Assembly (NCBI GenBank): GCA_023253795.1
Contig: JALRFG010000054.1
Coordinates: forward strand, 1-10,581
Length of the DNA: 10,581 nt
Source: Methylocystis sp.
GTDB taxonomy: Bacteria; Pseudomonadota; Alphaproteobacteria; Rhizobiales; Beijerinckiaceae
Direction: 5' to 3'
The notes beneath the pieces are model-generated. The model was not told the DNA's origin. It saw nothing but the letters and a program-made list of their open reading frames with translations, and did no database searches. Numbering within the stretch: the first letter of the stretch is position 1; each line of letters starts with the position of its first letter. Positions 1 through 6,542 of the stretch are shown here, in pieces. Position numbers and translations under genes: made by a program.

Positions 1-348
1 ATGGTTGAAGATAGCCATGTCGACACGCGGCTGATCGAATATCGTCTGACCGCTGACGCCGACGACCGTAAAACCGGCGATCTGGTCGCCTGCTGCCTGA
101 CCGATCGTCTCGGCGACGGTCTGTCGATGGTTTATTCCTTCTACGAGCCTGCGCTTGAAGCGCGCTCGCCCGGCTCATTCATGATTCTGGATCATTTGGC
201 GCGCGCACAAACGCTTGCGCTGCCGCATCTCTATCTTGGTTACTGGGTCGAGGGAGCGCGGAAAATGGCCTACAAGGCCCGCTTTCAGCCGCAGGAGCGT
301 CTGGGGCCGTCCGGATGGGCGCTCGCGCCGACGACGGAGTCACGTTAA
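1..348 (+). CDS. bpt: Aspartate/glutamate leucyltransferase (or arginyl-tRNA--protein transferase), 3' part
   Basis: The protein adds an amino acid from charged tRNA to the N-terminus of proteins, which marks them for ClpS/ClpAP degradation (bacterial N-end rule, cytoplasm). The visible 115 residues match the C-terminal domain of the family: a segment like GLSMVYSFYEP (about residues 40-50), then RSPGSFMILDHLARAQ and the hallmark LYLGYWVEGARKMAYKARF close to the end, followed by LGPSGW. Family members are about 240-250 residues, so roughly the first 130, including the Cys-containing N-terminal domain, lie before the window. The ATG at base 1 is therefore probably an internal Met codon. The stop is TAA at 346-348. 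Whether it transfers Leu or Arg cannot be decided from this part. Confidence 0.9.
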   Translation: MVEDSHVDTRLIEYRLTADADDRKTGDLVACCLTDRLGDGLSMVYSFYEPALEARSPGSFMILDHLARAQTLALPHLYLGYWVEGARKMAYKARFQPQERLGPSGWALAPTTESR

Positions 349-360
349 CCGTGCGCTAAC
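345..360 (+). promoter_or_regulatory. Candidate CtrA-type binding site
   Basis: TTAA (345-348), seven bases, then CTAAC (356-360) matches the alphaproteobacterial CtrA full-site consensus TTAA-N7-TTAAC with one mismatch. It overlaps the bpt stop codon and lies 85 bases before the chosen lemA-like start, in the short AT-richer gap 349-444. That gap is the only obvious place for a promoter of the lemA-like gene. No convincing sigma-70 -35/-10 pair was found there; CATAAT at 361-366 is a possible -10 without a matching -35. One short match is weak evidence. Confidence 0.3.
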
Positions 361-444
361 CATAATGGCAAAATTTAGCCGTTAGTAACCATCTTTCAAA
401 AAACTCGCGCGACACTGATGGCGTCCGAACAAGGGTGCCGCGTC

Positions 445-1032
445 ATGTCGATAGAGTCTTACATTCTCATTCTGGGCCTCGTTGGCCTTGCCTGCATCAT
501 GTGGCTGCATTTTCTGCGCCTCTCCGAGCTTGATGCGTTATGCGACTGGTCGAACGCCACGCTCGACGCCCATAACGCGCACCGCCACGCTTTGCTGCTC
601 GACCTGCTGAAGGCGCTGCGGGCTTTCACGCTCGAAACCCGCGACACCGTCGAAACCGTGTCGATCACCCGCGCCGCCGCGATTCGCGCCGCGACGCCGC
701 AGGCGCGCACACAGGCCGAAACCAAGCTCGATCTCGACGTGCGCAAACTGCTGTTGCTGGCGGAAACCTCCGAGGTTTTGCGCCACTCCGCCGTTTTCGC
801 CGAGCTGCGCTCCCAAATTGATCAAAATCAGATGGATATACTGGCGGCCCGCAGCCAGTGCGCCGCCTACGTCAACAGCTATAACCGCGCCCGGAAGCAG
901 TTCCCCGGCGATCATCTGGCGGAACGCCTGCGCTATGCACAGCGGGCGATCCACTCGATTAACCAGGAAATTGGTCAGGAAATCGCCGCTGAGCCCCATC
1001 CGCAGGCGGGCGGCGAGGCCGTCCAGTCATAA
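445..1032 (+). CDS. LemA family membrane-anchored protein
   Basis: A 195-residue protein of the LemA family. Its molecular role is not established; members are membrane-anchored with a helical-bundle domain. Visible here are one N-terminal membrane segment (about residues 5-25), a helical region resembling the LemA core (around residues 34-60, then ETRDTVETVSITRAAAI), and the conserved later segment with DILAARSQCAAYVNSYNRA followed by KQFPG (about 131-155). The length is normal for the family. An upstream ATG at 418 is in frame, but ATG 445 is preferred: AAGGG (431-435) lies 9 bases before it and the membrane helix then starts near the N-terminus. The gene lies after bpt and 133 bases before an L,D-transpeptidase gene on the same strand, which hints at an envelope role. 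Confidence 0.75.
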   Translation: MSIESYILILGLVGLACIMWLHFLRLSELDALCDWSNATLDAHNAHRHALLLDLLKALRAFTLETRDTVETVSITRAAAIRAATPQARTQAETKLDLDVRKLLLLAETSEVLRHSAVFAELRSQIDQNQMDILAARSQCAAYVNSYNRARKQFPGDHLAERLRYAQRAIHSINQEIGQEIAAEPHPQAGGEAVQS

Positions 1033-1038
1033 AATCGC

Positions 1039-1049
1039 CGGACTGTCCG
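1039..1049. repeat. 11-bp palindrome CGGAC-T-GTCCG in the lemA-ldt gap
   Basis: Perfect 5-bp arms around one central base. The same palindrome, with C in the centre, occurs at 4878-4888 in the divergent intergenic region, and I found no other copy by eye. It lies 7 bases after the lemA-like stop and 116 bases before the L,D-transpeptidase start. A one-base loop cannot form a good RNA hairpin, so a protein-binding site is more plausible than a terminator. No function is shown. Confidence 0.3.
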
Positions 1050-1165
1050 TTTCCAATCGATCGCTGAATCACCATCTCATTGCCGGAAGACTGCGTAGAC
1101 CCAGAGTCGACGCATTCTCCGGCATGTCGCCGCCCAAAGCGCGGCGCGAAAGACTGGAGTCGCAG

Positions 1166-2455
1166 GTGCGCAAATTTTCTGTGTCGAATCTTACCCTCGC
1201 GCTCGTCCTCACAGGCGTCGGCGCGGTTGCGGGATTGCCGGCGCGCGCTCAGGACGCCGATCAGGCGGAATGGGCCCAACGCTATGACGCAGATGCGCGA
1301 CTGACCGTCTCACGCTCAACGACGCCGATTCTCTCCGAGGCGACCGTCGCGGCGACAGAAGCCGCGATTGAACATTTTCGGGAAATCGTCGCCAACGGCG
1401 GCTGGCCGCAGGTGCCGACCGGTCATCAGTTGAAGCTTGGAACCAACAGCCCGGCGGTTTCCGTGCTGCGCAAGCGCCTGATCGTTTCGGGCGACATCGC
1501 CGCGGAAACCGGCGCAAGCCCGGTGTTCGACTCCTATGTCGAAGCCGCCGTGCGGCGTTTTCAGGCGCGCCATGGCATCATCGAGACCGGCGTCGTCAAC
1601 CAGCAGACGGTCGCGGCGCTCAATGTGCCGGCGGAAACGCGCCTGCGTCAGCTTGAAACCAATCTTGTTCGACTGCGCAGCTTCTCGAAAGATCTCGGCA
1701 ACCGTTATGTGACGGCGAATATTCCGGCCGCGCAGGTTGAAACCGTTGAGAACGGCGCCGTCGTCACCCATCACATCGCCGGCGTCGGCAAGATCGATCG
1801 TCAGTCGCCGGTGATGCAGACCAAAGCGATCCAGATCAACTTCAATCCGTTCTGGACGGTGCCGGCCTCCGTCATCCGCAAGGATCTGATCCCGAAGATG
1901 CAGGCCGATCCGAATTACCTGCACGATAACCACATTCGCGTCTACAACAAGGAAGGCCAGGAGCTGCAACCCGAGCAGATCAACTGGCGCTCGCTCGACG
2001 CGATGAACTACAAATTCCGTCAGGACATCGGCGGCGACTTCAACTCGCTTGGCGTGGTGCGCATCGACATCGCCAATCCCTATGGCGTCTATATGCATGA
2101 CACGCCGGCGAAAGGCGTCTTCGGCGACGACTTCCGCTTTGTGTCTTCCGGCTGCATTCGCCTTCAGAATGTTCGCGACTATGTCGCGTTCCTGCTGCGC
2201 GAAACGCCCGGCTGGGATCGCGACCATATCGATCAGGTGATCGCTTCCGGCGAACGCGTCGACGTCAAGATCACGCCGGCGGTGCCGGTTTACTGGGTCT
2301 ATGTCACAGGCTGGGGCGCGCCGGACGGGATCACCCAGTTCCGCGACGACATCTACCAGCGCGACGGCCTTGGCGTCGCGCGCGCCGCTGACATGGCGCC
2401 AGTGACGCAGGCGGCAGCGCCAGCGCCTGTCGCCAAGGACGATAACGAAAACTAA
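1166..2455 (+). CDS. L,D-transpeptidase (YcbB/LdtD type) with peptidoglycan-binding domain
   Basis: A periplasmic enzyme expected to make 3-3 (mDAP-mDAP) cross-links, or attach other substrates, on peptidoglycan through an acyl-enzyme at cysteine. It has 429 residues. A signal peptide covers residues 1-28 (hydrophobic core LALVLTGVGAVAGL, cleavage after ARA). A PG_binding_1 domain follows at about 90-155 (GTNSPAVSVLRKRL ... VEAAVRRFQARHGI ... TVAALNVP). The YkuD catalytic domain (about 185-345) carries His311 (YMHDTP) and Cys330 in SSGCIRL. The C-terminal tail is rich in Ala and Pro. The frame stays open far upstream, but GTG 1166 is chosen because GGAG (1156-1159) lies 6 bases before it and the signal peptide then starts correctly. 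ATG 1124 is an alternative without a ribosome binding site. The LdtD-type assignment is from overall layout. Confidence 0.9.
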   Translation: MRKFSVSNLTLALVLTGVGAVAGLPARAQDADQAEWAQRYDADARLTVSRSTTPILSEATVAATEAAIEHFREIVANGGWPQVPTGHQLKLGTNSPAVSVLRKRLIVSGDIAAETGASPVFDSYVEAAVRRFQARHGIIETGVVNQQTVAALNVPAETRLRQLETNLVRLRSFSKDLGNRYVTANIPAAQVETVENGAVVTHHIAGVGKIDRQSPVMQTKAIQINFNPFWTVPASVIRKDLIPKMQADPNYLHDNHIRVYNKEGQELQPEQINWRSLDAMNYKFRQDIGGDFNSLGVVRIDIANPYGVYMHDTPAKGVFGDDFRFVSSGCIRLQNVRDYVAFLLRETPGWDRDHIDQVIASGERVDVKITPAVPVYWVYVTGWGAPDGITQFRDDIYQRDGLGVARAADMAPVTQAAAPAPVAKDDNEN

Positions 2456-2463
2456 GGAAAATG

Positions 2464-2490
2464 CGCGGCGGAAACGCCGCGTTTTTCTTT
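2464..2490. terminator. Rho-independent terminator between convergent genes
   Basis: A 7-bp perfect GC stem (CGCGGCG / CGCCGCG, 2464-2470 and 2475-2481) closes on a GAAA loop and is followed by TTTTTCTTT (2482-2490). It starts 8 bases after the L,D-transpeptidase stop. On the other strand the same hairpin follows the stop of the small exported protein gene, but there only a four-T run after CA is present. It should therefore work best for the + strand and more weakly for the - strand. Confidence 0.85.
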
Positions 2491-2496
2491 GACGCG

Positions 2497-2895
2497 CTAG
2501 CCGCGCGTCGCGCGCCAGGTGCCGCCGCACATATCGGTTGACGACGACCAAGCGCCGGAACCCTGCGCGCCGCGCAGCTGACCATGGAAACGGGCGACGC
2601 GGTCGCCCGATCCGGTGAAGCGGGCGACGATCTGCCCCGCTTCATCGACATATCCCCAGCTCGTCACTGAAGCGCCGGAGGCGCTGGCGATCTTGCCGTC
2701 GACGACAGACAGCTCCGTGGGAATGAGTCCGTCGCAGGAGCCAACGGTCGTCGCGGACTCAATCCGCCATTCGCCATTGGGATTCTGGGTCGCACTCGTC
2801 GCCGACGCGTCAGCGTTCTTGACGTGTTTGCGCGATTTCGCGACAGCGCCGGTCGCCGCCATCACGACGGCGAGCACAACCAGCAGACGTTTCAT
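2497..2895 (-). CDS. Small exported protein of unknown function
   Basis: 132 residues. I do not recognise a named family with confidence. A signal peptide is clear (MKRLLVVLAVVMAATGAVA, cleavage near residue 19), followed by a short basic linker. The mature part looks beta-rich and Gly/Ser-rich, with two cysteines (in GSCDG and DMCGGTW) that could form a disulfide, and ends in GTWRATRG. It resembles small secreted proteins of rhizobia that carry only tentative names. The start is well supported: GGAGG (2903-2907) lies 7 bases upstream, and the ATG overlaps the mutA stop as ATGA, so translation is probably coupled to mutA. The pairing of a periplasmic protein with a cytoplasmic metabolic enzyme is unexpected. 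The convergent terminator lies just past its stop. Confidence 0.7.
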   Translation of the reverse strand: MKRLLVVLAVVMAATGAVAKSRKHVKNADASATSATQNPNGEWRIESATTVGSCDGLIPTELSVVDGKIASASGASVTSWGYVDEAGQIVARFTGSGDRVARFHGQLRGAQGSGAWSSSTDMCGGTWRATRG

Positions 2896-4757
2896 TGCGC
2901 CGCCTCCAACGCACGCGCCAGCACATCATGCATGTCGCAGCCGGCAAAAATGAATTCGGCCACGCCGGCCTTGCGCAGAAGCTCCTCCAGCTCGCCGGGA
3001 CGTCCCGCAAGCGCGAGCTTCGCGCCGGCGCCCTGCAAGGCGAGCGCGACCGGTTCTGCAGCGTCGCCGTAAATGATGTCGGTCGAGCAGATGCAGGCGA
3101 GCTTCGCGCCAGAAGCGCGGAACGCGTCGACGATTTCCGTCGTTGTTTCGGCTTCGGGGCCGAACACCGCTTCGACGCCGCCCGCCTCGAAGAAATTCTT
3201 GGCGAAATTGGCGCGGGTGGTGAAAGCGGCGACTGAACCAATATTGGCCAGGAACACCTTCGGCCGCTGACCGGACTTCGCCAGAATGGCGTCCGACTTG
3301 TCGCGCAAGCGCTCAAACGGCTCCGACAGACGACGCGGCGTCAGAGGCGCCGTCTTCAGCGCGCCCGCAGGCGGGTTGATGCTCACGCCCGCCGCCGCGC
3401 CGGGAGCCAGCACGTCGAGCGGTTTCTCGGCGATGTCGGGGAACTGATTGGCGCCGATGATTTTCTCTTTGGCGCGCGCAATGTTTTTGGCGCGCATGCC
3501 GGCGATTTCAGCGACCTCGCCCTGGAAGGTTCCCTTTTCCAGCGCCGCGCCGAGCCCACCGGCCGCCTCGATTTTCTGGAAGGCGGCCCAGGCCCCTTCA
3601 CAGAGATCATGCGTCAGCGTTTCGAATCCGCCAGCACCAGCGGCCGGATCGTCAACCGCCTCGATATGAGATTCATCCTGCAACACGAGCTGGGTGTCGC
3701 GGGCGAGACGACGCGCAAAGGGGTCCGGAACGCCCATCGGCAAAGTGAAGGGCAGCACCGTCACCGTATCGGCGCCGCCGACGGCAGCGGAGAAGGTGGC
3801 GAGCGTGCCGCGCAGAATATTGTTCCACGGATCGCGACGCGACATCATCCGCCACGCGGTTTCAGCCGAAATCAGCGCCGGCTTCGGCGTCAGGCCGCAG
3901 GCCTCCTCGACCCGCGCCCACAGGCGACGCGCGGCGCGGAATTTGGCGACGCCGAGAAACTCATCGGCGTCGGCGGCGAAACGGAAACCGATCATGGCGC
4001 GAGCCGTCTCGATCTCGACGCCATTGTCGGTGAGCGCCCGCAGATAGGCGACAGCGGCGGCGAGCGCGAAAGCCAGTTCCTGCGTCTCCGAACCGCCGGC
4101 GGCGTGAACGACGCGCGCATCGGCGGCGACCGTCCCGGCGACGAAGCCGGCCCGCAGAATTTCCTTCGCCTGCGTCGCGAAGCTTTTGGCGGCCTCCGGC
4201 CACGCGCCGGCGGCGAAACCGTGCAAAGCCTGCAAACCCAGCGGATCGAGCCCAAAGGCGACGCGGGTGATCGAGGGATCGATATGCTGGCTGTCGAGCA
4301 GACGGATCATCGTCGCCGGAACCTGCGGCGCGGCGGGGGAGGCCTCGATGATGACCGGGATGCCGTAGTCCAGCCGGATATTTTCAAAAACCTTGGTGAG
4401 AGCGGCTGCGCCGTCGTCGGTCAGGCCGCCGCCATAGGCGCCCTGCGATCCGGCGAAGACAAGATGAAGGCCGTCGGCGCCGCCCTCAAGATCATCGAGC
4501 GCCAGACGGTTGGCGGGTTCCGGGGGCGCGTAATCGACGCGGCCGAGAATTGACCAGCGGCCGGGGGTGCGGCGCAGGGACTTCGGCGCGGCGGCGGCCG
4601 CGCGCGGGTAAAGCGGCGCCAGTGTGACCGCGCCATAGGCTTTGGTGACCAGCGAGTCGATAGACGCGCCCTTCAGGGCCCGATCGACGAGTTTGCGCCA
4701 CTGCTCTTCCTGAGGCTGTGGAAAAACTCCGGCGATGGCTGTCTCATGCGCTGTCAT
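2892..4757 (-). CDS. mutA: Methylmalonyl-CoA mutase small (beta) subunit
   Basis: The non-catalytic partner of MutB in the adenosylcobalamin-dependent conversion between methylmalonyl-CoA and succinyl-CoA, used in propionyl-CoA breakdown and in the ethylmalonyl-CoA route of serine-cycle methylotrophs. It has 621 residues, normal for MutA. The N-terminal part resembles the mutase barrel (opening like PQPQEEQWRKLVDRALKG; later RMMSRRDPWNNILRGTLA and GGADTVTVLPF). The C-terminal segment (about 500-621) has the cobalamin-binding fold but reads ANIGSVAAF where MutB has the B12-ligand DxHxxG motif, as expected for a small subunit. ATG 4757 (MTAHET...) is chosen because family similarity begins there; an in-frame start at 4919 would add 54 unlike residues. 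GGGGGA about 11 bases upstream is a loosely spaced ribosome binding site. No mutB lies within the window. Confidence 0.92.
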   Translation of the reverse strand: MTAHETAIAGVFPQPQEEQWRKLVDRALKGASIDSLVTKAYGAVTLAPLYPRAAAAAPKSLRRTPGRWSILGRVDYAPPEPANRLALDDLEGGADGLHLVFAGSQGAYGGGLTDDGAAALTKVFENIRLDYGIPVIIEASPAAPQVPATMIRLLDSQHIDPSITRVAFGLDPLGLQALHGFAAGAWPEAAKSFATQAKEILRAGFVAGTVAADARVVHAAGGSETQELAFALAAAVAYLRALTDNGVEIETARAMIGFRFAADADEFLGVAKFRAARRLWARVEEACGLTPKPALISAETAWRMMSRRDPWNNILRGTLATFSAAVGGADTVTVLPFTLPMGVPDPFARRLARDTQLVLQDESHIEAVDDPAAGAGGFETLTHDLCEGAWAAFQKIEAAGGLGAALEKGTFQGEVAEIAGMRAKNIARAKEKIIGANQFPDIAEKPLDVLAPGAAAGVSINPPAGALKTAPLTPRRLSEPFERLRDKSDAILAKSGQRPKVFLANIGSVAAFTTRANFAKNFFEAGGVEAVFGPEAETTTEIVDAFRASGAKLACICSTDIIYGDAAEPVALALQGAGAKLALAGRPGELEELLRKAGVAEFIFAGCDMHDVLARALEAAQ

Positions 4758-4841
4758 AATGGTTTCGATCCCCCGTTTTCCTGCGCCTTTTCGCACGAAG
4801 CGGCGATCTCGGCCACAGCAAATCCGCGCCAAAAGGCCGCG

Positions 4842-4867
4842 CCCTTTGCTTTTCCCCCCCAAACCCC
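4842..4867 (-). other. G-rich tract with quadruplex potential in the mutA upstream region
   Basis: Read on the - strand this is GGGG, TTT, a run of seven G, AAAAGCAAA, then GGG. Splitting the G7 run gives four G-tracts of three or more, although the 9-base loop is longer than strict quadruplex rules allow. It lies about 85-110 bases before the mutA start codon and so may be in its leader RNA. Function is unproven. Confidence 0.25.
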
Positions 4868-4875
4868 TTAACCAA

Positions 4876-4907
4876 GACGGACCGTCCGGCCCCGACTCAT
4901 CGGGGCC
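4876..4907. repeat. Inverted-repeat cluster: overlapping 11-bp palindromes plus 8-bp hairpin
   Basis: GACGG-A-CCGTC (4876-4886) overlaps CGGAC-C-GTCCG (4878-4888). Directly next to them is GGCCCCGA-CTCA-TCGGGGCC (4888-4907), a perfect 8-bp stem with a 4-base loop. No T-run follows on either strand, so it does not look like a terminator. Its place between divergent genes suits an operator, or an RNA leader structure of mutA or of the lipid operon. The second palindrome has a twin at 1039-1049. Confidence 0.45.
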
Positions 4908-5008
4908 ACAACGCGCCATAGGCGGGACGGATCAGCGAATTTTGCGCGGCGGTTGACGTCGCGCCCCGCATCGCAGACGGCGGCGGGCATATCCGAACGG
5001 AGGCTTGA

Positions 5009-5272
5009 GTGACCGACAAGGCCGAACTCATTGAGCAAATTAAAGAGGTTATCGCCACGGAAGGCATGATCGACATTTCCAAGATCACGCCCGAGGCGAC
5101 TATTGAAAGCCTCGATCTGAAATCCGTGGACATTGTGATGATCCTCACGGCGCTTGAGGAAAAGTTTAACGTCTACATCCCGATGGATGGTTCGCTCCAG
5201 GAAGCGAAGGACGTCAAGAGCCTGATGGAGGCCCTGGCGGATCACATTCAGAAAGAGCGCGAGAAGCAGTAA
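5009..5272 (+). CDS. Acyl carrier protein
   Basis: 87 residues, cytoplasmic. Carries growing acyl chains on a 4'-phosphopantetheine arm. The attachment site is Ser39 in the segment IESLDLKSVDIVMI, where LKSVD replaces the more usual DSLD. The four-helix pattern and acidic character fit the family. The start is GTG with a strong GGAGG (4999-5003) 5 bases upstream; no ATG is a better choice. It is the first gene of the seven-gene operon, and its stop directly abuts the ATG of the ketosynthase, so the two are likely dedicated partners. It is more likely a specialised carrier than the housekeeping AcpP, which in most proteobacteria lies with fabD/fabG/fabF. That last point is inference. Confidence 0.92.
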   Translation: MTDKAELIEQIKEVIATEGMIDISKITPEATIESLDLKSVDIVMILTALEEKFNVYIPMDGSLQEAKDVKSLMEALADHIQKEREKQ

Positions 5273-6508
5273 ATGACCGTCTCGCGCGGGCGGGGAGCGG
5301 GACGCCGCGTCGTTGTCTCCGGCATGGGCGTCGTCTGCGCCTCGGGACTCGGCGTCGATCGCTTATGGACCGCCGCCCGCGACGGCGTCGCGCAAATCCG
5401 GCCGCTGAAAACCGAGCGCCCCTATGACGGGCGCATCAAGATCGCGGCCCAGGTGCCGGATTTCGATCCGGCCGCGCATATCGAGCGCGAGGTGCTGCCG
5501 TTCTGCGATCCGTTTTCGCAGTTCGCGGTCGTCGCCGCCGATGAAGCGATGGCGCAGGCCGGCTTCGGCCGTAAGGACATCGCCGGCCCCGGCTCCGCCG
5601 TGATCATCGGCACCGGCATCGGCGGCATGACCACCATCGAAGACGGCATTTATCATTACTACGTCGACGGTCAGCGACCGGCGATGCTGAGCGTGCCAAA
5701 GCTCATTCCCAGCGCGGCGCCGACGACGCTCGGCATGCGTTATTCCTGCCTCGGCCCGACTTTCGCGATTGGCAGCGCTTGCTCCTCGGCGACGCAGGCG
5801 CTTGGCCTCGGCATGCAGATGATCCGTTCGGGCATGATCGACAAGGCGATTGTCGGCGGCGCCGAGGCCTGCATCATCAACGCCACGATCCGCGCCTGGG
5901 AAAGCCTGCGCGTGCTGACGCCCAATCTGTGCCGACCGTTCTCAACCGGACGCAATGGCATGTCGCTTGGCGAAGGCGCCGCGATCTTCGTGCTGGAGAC
6001 CTATGAATCCGCACAGGCGCGCGGTCATGCGCCGCTGTGCGAACTCGCCGGCTATGGCACGACCAGCGACGCCAAGGATCCCGTTCGTCCGGATCTGGAC
6101 GGCGCCTCCAACGCCGTTGCGCAGGCTTTGGACGACGCCGGACTGAAGCCGCGGGACATCGGCTACATCAGCGCGCATGGCACGGCGACGCACGCCAACG
6201 ACATCACCGAGTCCGAAGCGATCCTGCGCGTGTTCGGCGATTATGGCGCGCATGTGCCCGTGTCTTCGACCAAGCCGATCCATGGCCATGCGCTCGGCGC
6301 GAGCGGCGGCCTCGAACTGGCCGTCGCCATATCGGCGTTGCGCGAACAGATTGCGCCGCCGACCATCAATTTTCAGGAAACCGACCCGCGCTGCCCAATC
6401 AACGCCGTGCCGAATGTCGCGCAGAAATGCGAAATCCGCGCCGCCATGTCGAACTCTTTCGCGTTCGGCGGCATCAACGCCGTGCTGGTCGTCACCCACA
6501 CGAATTAA
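5273..6508 (+). CDS. Beta-ketoacyl-ACP synthase (KAS II / FabF-like)
   Basis: Catalyses decarboxylative Claisen condensation of malonyl-ACP with an acyl chain. It has 411 residues, the usual length of FabF-type enzymes. The complete Cys-His-His triad is visible: Cys170 in GSACSSATQA, His302 in SAHGTATHAND, and His339 in STKPIHGHALGASGG, which also holds the conserved Lys334. The C-terminal glycine-rich loop reads NSFAFGGINAVLV. An intact nucleophile argues against a chain-length-factor or decarboxylase-only role. The ATG follows the acyl carrier stop with no gap (TAAATG); a weak GAGAAG lies 6 bases upstream, so translation is probably coupled. It lies with a hydratase pair, a reductase and glycosyltransferases, so it probably extends a special acyl chain rather than bulk fatty acids. 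Confidence 0.93.
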   Translation: MTVSRGRGAGRRVVVSGMGVVCASGLGVDRLWTAARDGVAQIRPLKTERPYDGRIKIAAQVPDFDPAAHIEREVLPFCDPFSQFAVVAADEAMAQAGFGRKDIAGPGSAVIIGTGIGGMTTIEDGIYHYYVDGQRPAMLSVPKLIPSAAPTTLGMRYSCLGPTFAIGSACSSATQALGLGMQMIRSGMIDKAIVGGAEACIINATIRAWESLRVLTPNLCRPFSTGRNGMSLGEGAAIFVLETYESAQARGHAPLCELAGYGTTSDAKDPVRPDLDGASNAVAQALDDAGLKPRDIGYISAHGTATHANDITESEAILRVFGDYGAHVPVSSTKPIHGHALGASGGLELAVAISALREQIAPPTINFQETDPRCPINAVPNVAQKCEIRAAMSNSFAFGGINAVLVVTHTN

Positions 6509-6542
6509 TCCACATGCGAATTGATCTACATGCAAATTGACT
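6497..6542 (+). repeat. Three imperfect tandem units at the ketosynthase stop / next gene start
   Basis: Units of about 16 bases: CACACGAATTAATC (6497-6510), CACATGCGAATTGATC (6511-6526) and TACATGCAAATTGACT (6527-6542). Unit 1 lacks TG relative to unit 2. The first unit holds the ketosynthase stop TAA and the third the start ATG 6530 of the next gene. The second holds an out-of-frame ATG (6514) that opens an 8-codon reading frame ending at 6540. Confidence 0.5.

Larger units (their letters stand above)
4758..5008. other. Divergent intergenic region between mutA and the lipid operon
   Basis: 251 bases separate the start of mutA (left, - strand) from the acyl carrier protein gene (right, + strand), so promoters for both should lie here. 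It contains an overlapping pair of short palindromes (4876-4888), a perfect 8-bp hairpin (4888-4907), a C7 run (4854-4860) that gives a G-rich - strand, and TTGACG at 4953-4958, which resembles a -35 box for the + operon but has no good -10 at 16-18 bases. I see no coding potential and no B12 riboswitch. The ribosome binding site of the first operon gene is GGAGG at 4999-5003. Confidence 0.7.

Noticed and set aside
1039..1049. Terminator after the lemA-like gene
   Set aside because: The inverted repeat has a one-base centre and only TTT follows, so it cannot act as a normal hairpin terminator.
818..1165. N-terminal extension of the L,D-transpeptidase overlapping the lemA-like gene
   Set aside because: The extra residues overlap a well-supported gene, are rich in Arg and Ser as in out-of-frame GC-rich DNA, and would place the signal peptide deep inside the protein.
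1316..2551. Long antisense reading frame opposite the L,D-transpeptidase
   Set aside because: No domain motif, Arg/His/Asp-rich composition typical of the reverse frame of GC-rich genes, and it crosses the terminator.
3609..4553. Long + strand reading frame inside mutA
   Set aside because: Shadow frame of mutA; low-complexity Gly/Arg composition and no start signal.
4953..4958. Sigma-70 promoter with TTGACG as -35 for the lipid operon
   Set aside because: No acceptable -10 sequence at 16-18 bases; CATATC (4988-4993) is too far away. Mentioned in the intergenic entry but not called as a promoter.
4758..5008. Cobalamin riboswitch in the mutA leader
   Set aside because: GCCACAG-like letters occur on the wrong strand and the conserved B12-box core and surrounding stems are not recognisable.
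6514..6540. Eight-codon leader peptide before the HadA-like gene
   Set aside because: No ribosome binding site and best explained by the tandem duplication; noted only as part of that finding.
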